Positions 1-9,930 of a DNA stretch of 64,000 nt are shown here, piece after piece. The notes below the pieces were generated by a model, which did no database searches, was not told the DNA's origin, and worked only from the letters and a program-made list of their open reading frames with translations. Positions within the stretch are counted from its first letter, which is position 1; every line of letters begins with the position of its first letter. The stretch is taken from positions 186,001-250,000 of the forward strand of contig CANMKS010000001.1 in NCBI GenBank assembly GCA_947498645.1, in the 5' to 3' direction. The DNA is from an uncultured Paracoccaceae bacterium. GTDB lineage: Bacteria > Pseudomonadota > Alphaproteobacteria > Rhodobacterales > Rhodobacteraceae. The translations under genes and the position numbers were made by a program.

Positions 1-2
1 GC

Positions 3-1319
3 ATGAACCCAATGGACCTCAAGCGCGGTATCGATCTTGCAACAACCAAGGTTGTTGAAGCGATCAAAGCAGCGTCACGTCCCGTGTCCGACAGCGACGA
101 AGTAGCTCAGGTCGGTACAATCTCTGCAAACGGCGAAGAAGAAATCGGCCGTCAGATCGCAGACGCGATGCAGAAGGTTGGCAACGAAGGCGTCATCACT
201 GTTGAAGAAAACAAAGGTCTGGAAACAGAAACAGACGTTGTTGAAGGCATGCAGTTCGACCGCGGTTACCTGTCCCCTTACTTTGTCACCAACCCTGACA
301 AAATGACAACAGAGCTGGAAGATGCGATCATCCTGCTGCACGAAAAGAAACTCTCTTCGTTGCAGCCAATGGTTCCACTGCTGGAATCTGTGATCCAGTC
401 CGGCAAGCCACTTCTGATCATCGCAGAAGACGTTGAAGGCGAAGCACTGGCCACACTCGTTGTGAACAAGCTGCGTGGCGGTCTGAAAATCGCTGCTGTG
501 AAGGCACCAGGTTTTGGTGACCGTCGCAAAGCAATGCTGCAGGACATCGCGATCCTGACAGGTGGTCAGGTGATCTCTGACGACCTTGGCATGAAGCTGG
601 AAAGCGTCACTATCGACATGCTGGGTTCTGCCAAGCGCGTTGCCATCACCAAAGACGAAACAACAATCGTTGACGGTGCAGGCGACAAGGCCGAGATCGA
701 AGCACGCGTATCCCAGATCCGTGGCCAGATCGAAGAAACAACATCCGATTACGACCGTGAAAAACTGCAAGAGCGCGTGGCCAAGCTGGCTGGCGGTGTT
801 GCTGTTATCCGCGTCGGCGGCATGTCCGAAGTGGAAGTCAAAGAGCGCAAGGACCGCGTTGACGATGCATTGAACGCGACACGTGCCGCTGTTCAAGAAG
901 GTATTGTTGTTGGTGGCGGTGTTGCACTGGTTCAGGCTGGCAAAACACTTGAAGGTCTGACAGGTGCGAACTCCGATCAGGACGTTGGTATCTCCATCAT
1001 CCGCAAGGCTCTTGAAGCACCACTGCGTCAGATCGCAGAAAACTCCGGTGTTGACGGTTCGGTTGTTGCGGGCAAGATCCGCGAAAGCGGCGACAAAGCC
1101 TTCGGCTTTAACGCACAGACAGAAGAATATGGTGACATGTTCAAGTTCGGCGTTATCGACCCGGCCAAAGTTGTGCGGACAGCCCTGCAGGACGCAGCTT
1201 CTGTTGCCGGCCTCTTGATCACAACCGAAGCCATGGTTGCTGACAAGCCTTCAAAAGAAGGTGCTGGCGGTGCTGGCGGCGGCATGCCCGACATGGGCGG
1301 CATGGGCGGCATGATGTAA
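3..1319 (+). CDS. groEL: 60 kDa chaperonin GroEL, C-terminal part (5' end outside window)
   Basis: Typical GroEL segments ([41 protein letters not shown]) and Gly/Met-rich tail [13 protein letters not shown]; the Met at position 3 is internal. Confidence 0.98.
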   Translation: MNPMDLKRGIDLATTKVVEAIKAASRPVSDSDEVAQVGTISANGEEEIGRQIADAMQKVGNEGVITVEENKGLETETDVVEGMQFDRGYLSPYFVTNPDKMTTELEDAIILLHEKKLSSLQPMVPLLESVIQSGKPLLIIAEDVEGEALATLVVNKLRGGLKIAAVKAPGFGDRRKAMLQDIAILTGGQVISDDLGMKLESVTIDMLGSAKRVAITKDETTIVDGAGDKAEIEARVSQIRGQIEETTSDYDREKLQERVAKLAGGVAVIRVGGMSEVEVKERKDRVDDALNATRAAVQEGIVVGGGVALVQAGKTLEGLTGANSDQDVGISIIRKALEAPLRQIAENSGVDGSVVAGKIRESGDKAFGFNAQTEEYGDMFKFGVIDPAKVVRTALQDAASVAGLLITTEAMVADKPSKEGAGGAGGGMPDMGGMGGMM

Positions 1320-1376
1320 AACGCGGTTTGGGCAAAGCCCAAACGTGTTTGGCATGTAGCCATAAAGAAATGCGAA

Positions 1377-1404
1377 GGGCGGTCCTGAAAGGGACCGCCC
1401 TTTC
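1377..1404 (+). terminator. Rho-independent-like hairpin downstream of groEL
   Basis: GGGCGGTCC-TGAAA-GGGACCGCCC followed by TTT. Confidence 0.65.
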
Positions 1405-1412
1405 CGCATCCC

Positions 1413-1477
1413 GTAGGATGGGTGAAACCCACGCATCTACGATCACATCATTGGCACGTGGGTTTCACCCACCCTAC
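1413..1477. repeat. 65-bp palindromic dispersed repeat, copy 1
   Basis: GTAGGATGGGTGAAACCCACGC ... CGTGGGTTTCACCCACCCTAC; second copy at 57533-57597. Confidence 0.85.
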
Positions 1478-1995
1478 CGATCCTCGCGTTTGATCTCATA
1501 CGTCAAACAAGCCACATCATAATGCGTCTGAATACCAATGTAAGTCATCCCCAACCGTTCCATGACACGCGCTGACGCCTTGTTCTCAAGCTCCGTCACA
1601 GCCATCAGGCGGCTTTCACCTATTACATCAAAGCCATAATCCATCGCGGCTCGCCCCGCTTCGGTCGCATAGCCTTTTCCATGCCAGGATGGGCGCAAGC
1701 GCCAGCCAATCTCTAGCGGGTTCGCTTCCGCATGACCCAGGTGTTGCAGGCAGGCGGCACCAATCAATGCGTCGGTCTCCCGTTCAATGACGGACCACCA
1801 CCCGAAGCCATATTGCGCCCATTTCGCCTGCTGCCGAGTGATATTCGCGGCAACCTCGTCACGGGTTTGCGGGGGCCCGAGATAGTGCATCACCTTTGGG
1901 TCTGAATTCATCGCAAACAGATCATCAAGATGTGCGGACGCAAACGGCACCAGCCTCAAGCGCTCTGTGATGACTGTTGTACCTGATGGTGTCAT
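1474..1995 (-). CDS. GNAT family N-acetyltransferase (RimJ/RimL type)
   Basis: ITERLRLVPFASAHLDDLFAMNSDPKVMHYLG...IGWRLRPSWHGKGYATEAGRAAMDYGF; start set at MTPSG. Confidence 0.9.
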   Translation of the reverse strand: MTPSGTTVITERLRLVPFASAHLDDLFAMNSDPKVMHYLGPPQTRDEVAANITRQQAKWAQYGFGWWSVIERETDALIGAACLQHLGHAEANPLEIGWRLRPSWHGKGYATEAGRAAMDYGFDVIGESRLMAVTELENKASARVMERLGMTYIGIQTHYDVACLTYEIKREDR

Positions 1996-2110
1996 GTCAT
2001 GCTCCTTTGCGTATTGGGCCAAGGTAGGACACGCGATACCGACCGCAAACCCCTCTTTCCATTCGCGGCAATCCAGTATCAAATCCGCGCAAACAACAAG
2101 GGGAAAAGAG

Positions 2111-2956
2111 ATGCAAAAGACAGGCGTTATTGGTCTTGGCCGTATGGGCAGCGCCATCGCCCAGCGCCTGCAATCGCAAGGCAAAGCTGTCACCAGTTGG
2201 ACCCGCAGCGGACGTGCCGTGGATGGCGTCCCTATTGCGCCTGAGTTGGCCACTGTCGTTGCCCAATGCGATATCCTTGTTCTCAGCCTTTATGACGGCG
2301 CCGCCGTGACCGATGTGCTTGAGCAATTGCTGGCGCTCGATCTTAGTGGCAAGCTGATCATCGATACCAGCACGGTACTTCCCACCGTCCTGACCGACCG
2401 CATTGACCGCATAACCGCCCTTGGCGCAACTGCGGTCGATGCACCCATCTCGGGCGGACCGGAAATGGTGGCGTCGGGCAGTTGCGGTATCTTTATTGGC
2501 GGTGATGATACTGCCGCACAGATGGCCCAGGACATACTGACCACGCTTTCGGATCGCATCTTCCACGTTGGGCCACTCGGTGCCGGGTTGGTAATGAAGA
2601 CGATCAACAACGCGATGCTGCAATGCTACATGCAAGGGCTGGAGGAGCTTTTGCCACTGGCCAAGCGGGCGGGGCTACCGCTGGAAACGGCAATCACCAT
2701 TCTTAGCGGCGGACCGGCCGGCATGCCCATGGTCCGGGATCGTATCCCCAAGATACTGGGCACCGATGAAAGCGTTGGGTTCCCGTTGACAGCGATCCTC
2801 AAGGACAACGGCATCTTTCAAGGCGTTCTTGCCGCTTATGACCTCCAATCACCGCTTTTGCAGATGTCCAGAGCACATCAGGAAGCCGCCATTGCCGAAG
2901 GGTTGGGAGATGCGGACCCCGCAAAATTGATTGCGGCATTCTATGCGCGGGGATAA
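2111..2956 (+). CDS. NAD(P)-dependent oxidoreductase, 3-hydroxyisobutyrate dehydrogenase family
   Basis: N-terminal GVIGLGRMGSAIAQRL Rossmann motif, VDAPISGGPEMVASG substrate loop, catalytic-region K in VMKTINNAM. Confidence 0.88.
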   Translation: MQKTGVIGLGRMGSAIAQRLQSQGKAVTSWTRSGRAVDGVPIAPELATVVAQCDILVLSLYDGAAVTDVLEQLLALDLSGKLIIDTSTVLPTVLTDRIDRITALGATAVDAPISGGPEMVASGSCGIFIGGDDTAAQMAQDILTTLSDRIFHVGPLGAGLVMKTINNAMLQCYMQGLEELLPLAKRAGLPLETAITILSGGPAGMPMVRDRIPKILGTDESVGFPLTAILKDNGIFQGVLAAYDLQSPLLQMSRAHQEAAIAEGLGDADPAKLIAAFYARG

Positions 2957-2966
2957 GGCGCAGCGC

Positions 2967-3812
2967 ATGACGTCAATGCGGATTTTTGTGCTGACTTGTG
3001 TGATCATGTGTGCTTTCGCGGCCAATTCATTGCTCAACCGCTTGGGCGTTGCGGTGCAGGGCATGGACCCGATGGACTTTGCCACCGTGCGCACTGCCGC
3101 CGGGGCGGCGATGCTCTGGCTACTTGCCCTTCTGCGACAGGCACCCACGCCCAGCCTGACAGGACTGCGGCGCGGTGCAGGGGCATTGGCACTTGCTACC
3201 TATATGATTGGCTTCTCCTGGGCTTATATCACGCTGGATGCAGGGCTAGGCGCACTGATCCTGTTTGGTGTCTTGCAAATCGTCGTCTTCGCATGGGCGG
3301 TCGTCGAAGGCGGCAAAATCCCTGCGCTGCGCTGGATCGGCGCGGCAATTGCGCTGACGGGGCTTTGCGTGCTGCTCTGGCCATCGGGTGCTACCGCATT
3401 GCCCTTGGGCGGAGCACTTGCCATGACCATCGCCGGGACTGCCTGGGCCACTTATACGCTGCTTGGCCGGGGCGAACCTGATCCGCTGGGCGCCACCGCC
3501 AGCAACTTTCTGCTGTGTCTGCCCTTGGTCGCCATTGTCATGCTGGCAACCGGGGTTGGGCCAATGCCGCTTGCCGGGATCATCACCGCTATCATTGCGG
3601 GCGCCATCACATCAGGGCTAGGTTACGCGCTTTGGTATCGTGTCCTGCCCGCCCTGCCGACCACTGTGGCAGGCATTGCCCAACTGAGCGTACCCGTCAT
3701 CGCCGTTGCGGCCGGGATCGCGTTTCTGGGCGAAAGCCTGAGCTTGCGCCTCTTCATTGCAGGCACACTTGTTCTGGGTGGGATCGCTGTTTCCCTCACT
3801 GCGCGACGTTAG
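2967..3812 (+). CDS. DMT superfamily (EamA) transporter
   Basis: Multiple hydrophobic helices; EamA-like repeat, LGALILFGVLQIVVF...LSVPVIAVAAGIAFLGESLSLRLFIAGTLVLGGIAV. Confidence 0.85.
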   Translation: MTSMRIFVLTCVIMCAFAANSLLNRLGVAVQGMDPMDFATVRTAAGAAMLWLLALLRQAPTPSLTGLRRGAGALALATYMIGFSWAYITLDAGLGALILFGVLQIVVFAWAVVEGGKIPALRWIGAAIALTGLCVLLWPSGATALPLGGALAMTIAGTAWATYTLLGRGEPDPLGATASNFLLCLPLVAIVMLATGVGPMPLAGIITAIIAGAITSGLGYALWYRVLPALPTTVAGIAQLSVPVIAVAAGIAFLGESLSLRLFIAGTLVLGGIAVSLTARR

Positions 3813-3864
3813 GTTTCTTACCTCCGGCCCTTCCGTCGGCGCAGCGCCGTGCTAAATGTATTTG

Positions 3865-4590
3865 ATGAAACGTTTGATCGTATCAATTTTTGGGATTTTC
3901 ATGGCCACAACCGCAGCAGCGCAGGAATGCGTGGTCATGCTTCATGGCCTCGCACGGACCGAGATTTCCTTTGCCCCCATGCAACTGGTGCTCGAAGACG
4001 CAGGCTATCAGGTTATCAACCGCGGCTATCCGTCCACGACTGCGCCGATCCAGACTCTGGTCGAGGAGCATGTGGCCGAAGATGTTGCCGCCTGCGGTGA
4101 CAAACGCGTGCATTTCGTGACCCATTCGATGGGCGGCATCCTCGTGCGTGCGTGGCTCACCAATAACCGCCCCGAAAAAATGGGCCGCGTTGTCATGCTT
4201 GGGCCGCCAAATGCCGGATCAGAGCTGGTAGACATCTTTGGCGATTTCGAACCATTTCAATGGGTCAACGGCCCTGCCGGTCTGCAACTTGGCACCGAAG
4301 AGAGTAGCCTACCCAACCAGTTGGAGCTTTTGCCCTATGAAATCGGGATCATCGCAGGGGATCGCTCGCTTAACCCTGTCTACTCTGCCCTGATCGACGG
4401 GCCGGACGACGGCAAAGTATCTGTTGCCTCAACCCGGCTGGAGGGTATGCAGGATCATATCGTGCTGCCCGTCACCCACACTTTCATGATGAACAACCCG
4501 CTTGTGATGGAAGAAGTGCTGCTGTTTCTGCGAGAGGGCCGCTTTAACCACAACCTCAGCTTGATGGATGTTATCTTCGACGACGGCTAG
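3865..4590 (+). CDS. alpha/beta hydrolase (lipase-like), secreted
   Basis: Signal peptide; HGLART oxyanion region; [13 protein letters not shown] nucleophile elbow. Confidence 0.85.
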   Translation: MKRLIVSIFGIFMATTAAAQECVVMLHGLARTEISFAPMQLVLEDAGYQVINRGYPSTTAPIQTLVEEHVAEDVAACGDKRVHFVTHSMGGILVRAWLTNNRPEKMGRVVMLGPPNAGSELVDIFGDFEPFQWVNGPAGLQLGTEESSLPNQLELLPYEIGIIAGDRSLNPVYSALIDGPDDGKVSVASTRLEGMQDHIVLPVTHTFMMNNPLVMEEVLLFLREGRFNHNLSLMDVIFDDG

Positions 4591-5654
4591 GCCTTGATTA
4601 CGCGGTTCACGTGACCCATTTTGCGGCCCGGTTTTACCTCTGCCTTACCATATAGATGGATCGCCGCATCAATCTTGGCCAGTTCCGGCACCCGGTCCAT
4701 ATCATCGCCGATCAGGTTCTCCATTACCACATCTGCATGGCGTGACCCGTCACCCAACGGCCAACCTGCAACCGCTCGTATATGCTGTTCAAACTGGCAA
4801 ATCGTGCAGCCATTCTGCGTCCAATGGCCAGAGTTATGCACCCGCGGGGCAATCTCATTCACGATCAGACACTGGGGTGTCACAAACAGCTCAACTCCCA
4901 TGACGCCTACATAGTCGAGGGCGTTTAGAATACGTGCGGCAATCAACACTGCGTCGGTTCGCTGGCTGGGCGACAGTTTGGCAGGTACGGTGGTGGTTCG
5001 CAAAATCCCCGCATCGTGCACATTCTCGCCGGGATCATAGCAGGACACCGCCCCATCAGGCCCACGAGCGCCAATGACAGACACCTCGTGGCTGAAATTC
5101 ACAAACCCTTCGAGGATCGCAGGCGCACCGGCCATATCGGCCAGAGCAGCCGCCGCATCATCCGGCGACATGATCCGCGCCTGCCCTTTGCCGTCATAGC
5201 CCAAGCGGCGGGTTTTCAAGATCGCGGGTGTGCCGATGCTGGCAATCGCAGCCTCCAGATCAGCCGCATTTGCCACGTCGGCAAACGGCGCAGTCTGAAG
5301 CCCAAGCTCTTGCAGGAACGTCTTTTCGGTCAGCCGGTCCTGACTGGTCGCGAGGGCCTGTCGCCCAGGATGGATCGGGGCGAGCGTTTCAAGCAAATCA
5401 AGGGCCGAGGTGGGGATGTTTTCAAATTCATAGGTGATAACATCAACGGCAGTGCCAAAGGCTGTCAGAGCGGCCTCATCGTCATAGCTGGCGGTTGTCA
5501 CCTGATGGGCAACATCACCCGCAGGCGCACCCGCGCCCGGTTCGAAAATATGAGTTTTCAGACCCAGACGCGCGGCTGCAACAGACAACATGCGGCCTAG
5601 TTGCCCCCCGCCCAAAATCCCAACGGTTGCGCCCACCGGCAGCGGTTTAATCAT
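4587..5654 (-). CDS. purK: 5-(carboxyamino)imidazole ribonucleotide synthase
   Basis: [45 protein letters not shown]; overlaps purE. Confidence 0.97.
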   Translation of the reverse strand: MIKPLPVGATVGILGGGQLGRMLSVAAARLGLKTHIFEPGAGAPAGDVAHQVTTASYDDEAALTAFGTAVDVITYEFENIPTSALDLLETLAPIHPGRQALATSQDRLTEKTFLQELGLQTAPFADVANAADLEAAIASIGTPAILKTRRLGYDGKGQARIMSPDDAAAALADMAGAPAILEGFVNFSHEVSVIGARGPDGAVSCYDPGENVHDAGILRTTTVPAKLSPSQRTDAVLIAARILNALDYVGVMGVELFVTPQCLIVNEIAPRVHNSGHWTQNGCTICQFEQHIRAVAGWPLGDGSRHADVVMENLIGDDMDRVPELAKIDAAIHLYGKAEVKPGRKMGHVNRVIKA

Positions 5655-6135
5655 CAGAAGGCTCATCAGGAATAGAGGCGCTGAGATCAGCACGCCATTG
5701 GTCCAAACGGGCGGCCAAATCCGCATCCTGCAACGCCAGAATACCCGCAGCCATCAATCCGCCGTTCTTGGCACCTGCAGCACCAATTGCCATGGTGGCC
5801 ACCGGATAACCGCGCGGCATCTGCAAAATGGAATACAGGCTATCAACGCCGGACAGCGCATTGGTCTGCACAGGAATGCCAACCACTGGCACGCGGGTCT
5901 TTGACGCCATCATGCCCGGCAAATGCGCCGCGCCACCCGCGCCGGCGATAATCACTTGCAATCCACGGTCCACCGCCGTCTTGCCATAGTCCCATAAGCG
6001 ATCCGGCGTACGATGGGCTGACACGATCTTGGTCTCATAGGCCACGCCCAATTCATCAAGGACGTCCGCCGCCTCGCGCATGGTGGACCAATCAGATTGG
6101 CTCCCCATGATAATGCCGACTTGAGGTTTGGTCAT
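5647..6135 (-). CDS. purE: 5-(carboxyamino)imidazole ribonucleotide mutase
   Basis: [45 protein letters not shown]. Confidence 0.98.
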   Translation of the reverse strand: MTKPQVGIIMGSQSDWSTMREAADVLDELGVAYETKIVSAHRTPDRLWDYGKTAVDRGLQVIIAGAGGAAHLPGMMASKTRVPVVGIPVQTNALSGVDSLYSILQMPRGYPVATMAIGAAGAKNGGLMAAGILALQDADLAARLDQWRADLSASIPDEPSDD

Positions 6136-6199
6136 ATGCCTGTCCCACGTTGAAAAGGAAGCGGCACTATAGCCATGGCAAGCAGCACTGCAACGCCTG

Positions 6200-6418
6200 T
6201 CAGGCGATAATGTCGGGCAAGATGCGATCTTCAAGCTGGGTGATCTGATCTTTGAGGAAAAGCTTTTGCTTTTTCAGCCTCTTGAGCGTCAGCATATCCG
6301 CGGCACCACGCTCGTGAAGGGCGGCGATCGCATCATCCAGGTCACGGTGCTCGTGACGCAGCACTTCCAGCTTTACCCGGAGCACTTCGGTCTGTTCCAT
6401 CTTGGCAGTTGTGTTCAT
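6200..6418 (-). CDS. YdcH/DUF465 family small protein
   Basis: [20 protein letters not shown]...[20 protein letters not shown]. Confidence 0.88.
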   Translation of the reverse strand: MNTTAKMEQTEVLRVKLEVLRHEHRDLDDAIAALHERGAADMLTLKRLKKQKLFLKDQITQLEDRILPDIIA

Positions 6419-6490
6419 CGCGGGGCTGCTCGATTGCTGTCGGTTGGGTACACTGTAGCGCGGCTCATACCGCATTTGCTACGACTTCCT

Positions 6491-6519
6491 CTTGATCATA
6501 TAGGGCGCACGCCCCATAT
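6491..6519 (+). promoter_or_regulatory. Candidate RpoH (sigma-32) promoter for the Hsp20 gene
   Basis: CTTGAT-N15-CCCCATAT, close to the CTTGAA-N13..15-CCCCAT-T consensus; 64 bp before the ATG. Confidence 0.6.
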
Positions 6520-6583
6520 TTTCATCAAAGGCTGCCGCTCACGGGGCCTGAAACCTGACAGTCGCTTAAAAAGGGCATGTCTT

Positions 6584-6997
6584 ATGACAAAACTTGCTTT
6601 GGGAACGCACCCGTTCCTTTTGGGATTTGAACAGCTGGAACGGCTGGTTGAACGGACCGCGAAAAGCGGGAACGAAGGCTACCCACCTTACAACATCGAA
6701 CAAACCTCTGAAAATTCATATCGTATCACGCTGGCCGTCGCAGGCTTTGCCGACGCTGATCTGGCGATCACCGTAGAGGACAGCGCACTGGTGATACGTG
6801 GACGGCAATCCGACGATAGCGAAGGCCGTGTCTTTTTGCACAGGGGCATCGCGGCCCGTCAGTTCCAACGGTCATTTGTTCTGGCTGACGGTGTCGACGT
6901 GGGCGAGGCTGTGATGGAAAACGGGTTACTGCATGTTGATCTGACCCGGGCCGAGCCTGAACGGATCGTACAAACCATCAACATCAAGAAAGGGTAA
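6584..6997 (+). CDS. Hsp20/alpha-crystallin family small heat shock protein
   Basis: PPYNIEQTSENSYRITLAVAGFADADLAITVEDSALVIRG...GIAARQFQRSFVLADGVDV. Confidence 0.95.
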   Translation: MTKLALGTHPFLLGFEQLERLVERTAKSGNEGYPPYNIEQTSENSYRITLAVAGFADADLAITVEDSALVIRGRQSDDSEGRVFLHRGIAARQFQRSFVLADGVDVGEAVMENGLLHVDLTRAEPERIVQTINIKKG

Positions 6998-7000
6998 GAC

Positions 7001-7225
7001 ATGGATACGAAATTTGATCTTGAAAAGATTGGCGCAGATGTCGTTTATGTCAAACCCATTCTGGCCTCGGAATTGCCTGCTGACGTGCAGGAGCAGGTTG
7101 GTGATCTGGAGGAACTTTTTGCGGTTCACAATGCGTCAGGCGAGCAGTTGGCCCTGGTGGCCGATCGCAAATTGGCATTCCATCTGGCACGTGAAAACAA
7201 CATGCAGCCGGTGACCGTTCACTAA
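7001..7225 (+). CDS. DUF1150 family protein
   Basis: Small protein directly after the Hsp20 gene; VVYVKPILASELP...LFAVHNASGEQLALVADRKLAFHLARENNMQPVTVH. Confidence 0.85.
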   Translation: MDTKFDLEKIGADVVYVKPILASELPADVQEQVGDLEELFAVHNASGEQLALVADRKLAFHLARENNMQPVTVH

Positions 7226-8052
7226 AGCCAAACGCCGTATTTGTCTTGCATGTAGCGGACGCAGGCGTGATTTGCAGCCTCTCGGCCACTACCGTCAATC
7301 ACAGCATCATAAAGCGCGTCAACATGGGTATGATCGGCATACGGGGCGACACGGTAGCCCCTTGTCGACCAGATAGGAATTCCCTTGCGCGCCATTTGGC
7401 CCGACAACCAGTAGTCGTCAACACTCCAAAGAACAGACGGAATATCAAAGTCCGAATTGTCAAAGAACTCCGGCCTCACCAGAACGGCACCGCAGCCTTC
7501 GGCAATCTCGGCATATCCTGCCCTGCTCATCGTGCGATTGCGCGGCGGTTTCCTTTCAGTCACGCCGGTCAAAACCTGTTTAATCTTGCGCCGCGTCAAC
7601 CCAACGACCCGCCGGCTGTTTATGCGTGAAAGCTTGGGGCGGGGCTGTCGCCTGCTTGCCAGATCGTATCCATGGTCAGACAGTTGGATCGTCGATGTCG
7701 CAACGCAGTGATCCAACCGTCCGCGGCGCTGACGCAGCATGCCCTGGAACCACCACCTTGGATAAATCCTATCATCATCACAAAAGATGATATCGCAATC
7801 CGTCCCGCGCAGCTCATCCGCCGCAAAGAGGACTTTCGTAGCCGGTCCTAAATCATCTTCTGGCCGGATGACATTCACGCCATGTGGTACGTCTGGAACT
7901 TGCCCATCATAATCGGGAAAGCGGCGATAGCGCCGCGGAACGTAAAGGCGTATCTCGTCGATCGGTGCGCGCTGAGCACGCAGTGCCGCAAACACTGGCT
8001 CAAGTTTGTCAAAACGCGTAGGAATAGTGGACAGGGAAACAATTGTCGGCAT
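7222..8052 (-). CDS. Glycosyltransferase-like protein
   Basis: MPTIVSLSTIPTRFDKLEPVFAALRAQ...DCDIIFCDDDRIYP (DDD metal-binding motif). Confidence 0.65.
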   Translation of the reverse strand: MPTIVSLSTIPTRFDKLEPVFAALRAQRAPIDEIRLYVPRRYRRFPDYDGQVPDVPHGVNVIRPEDDLGPATKVLFAADELRGTDCDIIFCDDDRIYPRWWFQGMLRQRRGRLDHCVATSTIQLSDHGYDLASRRQPRPKLSRINSRRVVGLTRRKIKQVLTGVTERKPPRNRTMSRAGYAEIAEGCGAVLVRPEFFDNSDFDIPSVLWSVDDYWLSGQMARKGIPIWSTRGYRVAPYADHTHVDALYDAVIDGSGREAANHACVRYMQDKYGVWL

Positions 8053-8067
8053 CTTACTACTCGTTCT

Positions 8068-9777
8068 TTAGGCTTTGATCAGCCCCATGTTTTCCAGCTT
8101 CAGGATCACCTGATGTGCACAGTTATCAACTGGCACGCTTTCAGTTTCCAGACGGATTTCCGGGTTTTCCGGCACATCATACGGATCTGAGATCCCGGTA
8201 AATTCTTTGATCTTGCCAGCCCGTGCCAGCTTATAAAGCCCCTTGCGGTCGCGCCGCTCGCACTCCTCGATAGAGGTTGCGACATGCACTTCAACAAATG
8301 CGCCGAAGGCCTCTACATCTTCACGCACCGCACGCCGCGTTGTGGCATAGGGTGCAATTGGGGCACAGATGGCAATACCGCCATTCTTGGTGATCTCAGA
8401 GGCAACATAGCCGATCCGCCGGATGTTCAGATCGCGGTGTTCCTTGCTGAAACCAAGCTCCGAGCTGAGGTTTTTCCGCACGATATCGCCATCAAGCAGC
8501 GTGACGGGACGCCCACCCATTTCCATCAGCTTGACCATCAGCGCGTTGGCGACAGTTGATTTGCCGGACCCCGAGAAGCCGGTGAAAAACACGGTGAACC
8601 CCTGCTCGGCCCGTGGTGGTCGCGTCTTGCGCAGCTCTTCGACCACAGCCGGGAACGAAAACCATTCGGGGATCTCAAGACCCTCGGACAAACGGCGGCG
8701 CAACTCGGTACCAGAGATATTGAGGATCGTGACATTGTCCTTATCCAAAATCTCATCCGCAGGTTCATATTGGGCGCGGTCCTGCACATATACCATGTGC
8801 TTAAAATCGACCATCTCGATGCCCATCTCGTCCTGATGCGCGCGGAACAGGTCCTGTGCATCATAGGGACCATAGAAATCCTCACCAGCAGAGTTCTTGC
8901 CGGGGCCCGCGTGATCGCGACCCACAATGAAATGGGTGCAGCCGTGGTTTTTGCGGATCAGACCGTGCCACACCGCCTCACGCGGGCCGGCCATGCGCAT
9001 GGCAAGGTTCAGCAAGCTCATTGTCGTGGTAGAGGATGGGTATTGATCCAGCACCGCCTCATAGCAGCGGACGCGGGTGAAGTGGTCGATATCACCCGGC
9101 TTGGTCATGCCCACAACAGGGTGGATCAACAGGTTCGCCTGCGCCTCTTTCGCGGCCCGGAATGTCAGTTCCTGATGGGCGCGGTGCAGCGGATTGCGCG
9201 TCTGGAAGGCTACAACCTTGCGCCAGCCCAGTTTGCGGAAATAGGCCCGCAGTTCATTGGGAGTATCGCGCCGGCCGCGAAAATCATAGTGCACCGGCTG
9301 CTGGATACCGGTCACGGGGCCACCCAAATAGACGGCCCCAGCCGTATTGTGCAGGTAGTTCACTGCTGGATGCGCGGAATCATCAGCACCGAAAACCATC
9401 TTGGCTTCATGCGCTTTGTTAGGTGTCCATTTGTCGGTAACGGTCATCGTCGCCAGGATCACGCCCTCTTGGTCGCGCAGGGCGATGTCCTGCCCCAACT
9501 CCACAGTTGCGGCGAAGTCGTCAGAAACATCCAATGTAACGGGCATTGGCCACAACGCCCCATCTGAAAGGCGCATCGTGTCCACGACGCTGGTGTAATC
9601 GGCCTGTGACAGAAACCCTTTGAGCGGATTAAACCCACCATTCAGCAAGAGCTCCAGATCGCAGATCTGGCGGGGCGTCAGATCGTGGCTGGTCAGCTCT
9701 GCGGCCTCCAGTTTCATCTTCTGTGCGCTATCGTAAGACACATAAAGTTCTGGGATCGGGGTCAAATCCTGGGCCAT
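8068..9777 (-). CDS. Bifunctional sulfate adenylyltransferase / adenylylsulfate kinase
   Basis: N-terminal ATP sulfurylase (QTRNPLHRAHQEL, GRDHAGPGKNS) fused to APS kinase (GFSGSGKSTVANAL, LDGDIVRKNLSSELGFSKEHRDLNIRRIG). Confidence 0.96.
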   Translation of the reverse strand: MAQDLTPIPELYVSYDSAQKMKLEAAELTSHDLTPRQICDLELLLNGGFNPLKGFLSQADYTSVVDTMRLSDGALWPMPVTLDVSDDFAATVELGQDIALRDQEGVILATMTVTDKWTPNKAHEAKMVFGADDSAHPAVNYLHNTAGAVYLGGPVTGIQQPVHYDFRGRRDTPNELRAYFRKLGWRKVVAFQTRNPLHRAHQELTFRAAKEAQANLLIHPVVGMTKPGDIDHFTRVRCYEAVLDQYPSSTTTMSLLNLAMRMAGPREAVWHGLIRKNHGCTHFIVGRDHAGPGKNSAGEDFYGPYDAQDLFRAHQDEMGIEMVDFKHMVYVQDRAQYEPADEILDKDNVTILNISGTELRRRLSEGLEIPEWFSFPAVVEELRKTRPPRAEQGFTVFFTGFSGSGKSTVANALMVKLMEMGGRPVTLLDGDIVRKNLSSELGFSKEHRDLNIRRIGYVASEITKNGGIAICAPIAPYATTRRAVREDVEAFGAFVEVHVATSIEECERRDRKGLYKLARAGKIKEFTGISDPYDVPENPEIRLETESVPVDNCAHQVILKLENMGLIKA

Positions 9778-9930
9778 CAAATTCTCAAATACTATGCGGT
9801 TGCGATTGCGCGAGGGATAGACCTTGCCGCCTACGGAAGTCTAGCAGGCAAAGCCAAAAAGACGAAAGTCCCGTATTCAGCGACCATTGTGAAACAACCG
9901 CGCGGTTCTTGGCCGGATCGCGTAACGCGG

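Noticed and set aside
75-896. 273-aa minus-strand ORF inside groEL
   Set aside because: Antisense to a clear GroEL reading frame; Cys/His/Phe-rich low-quality translation typical of shadow ORFs in GC-rich genes.
5016-5600. 194-aa plus-strand ORF opposite purK
   Set aside because: Shadow ORF; purK motifs are complete on the minus strand.
8770-9567. 265-aa plus-strand ORF opposite the ATP sulfurylase/APS kinase gene
   Set aside because: Shadow ORF of a well-supported coding frame.
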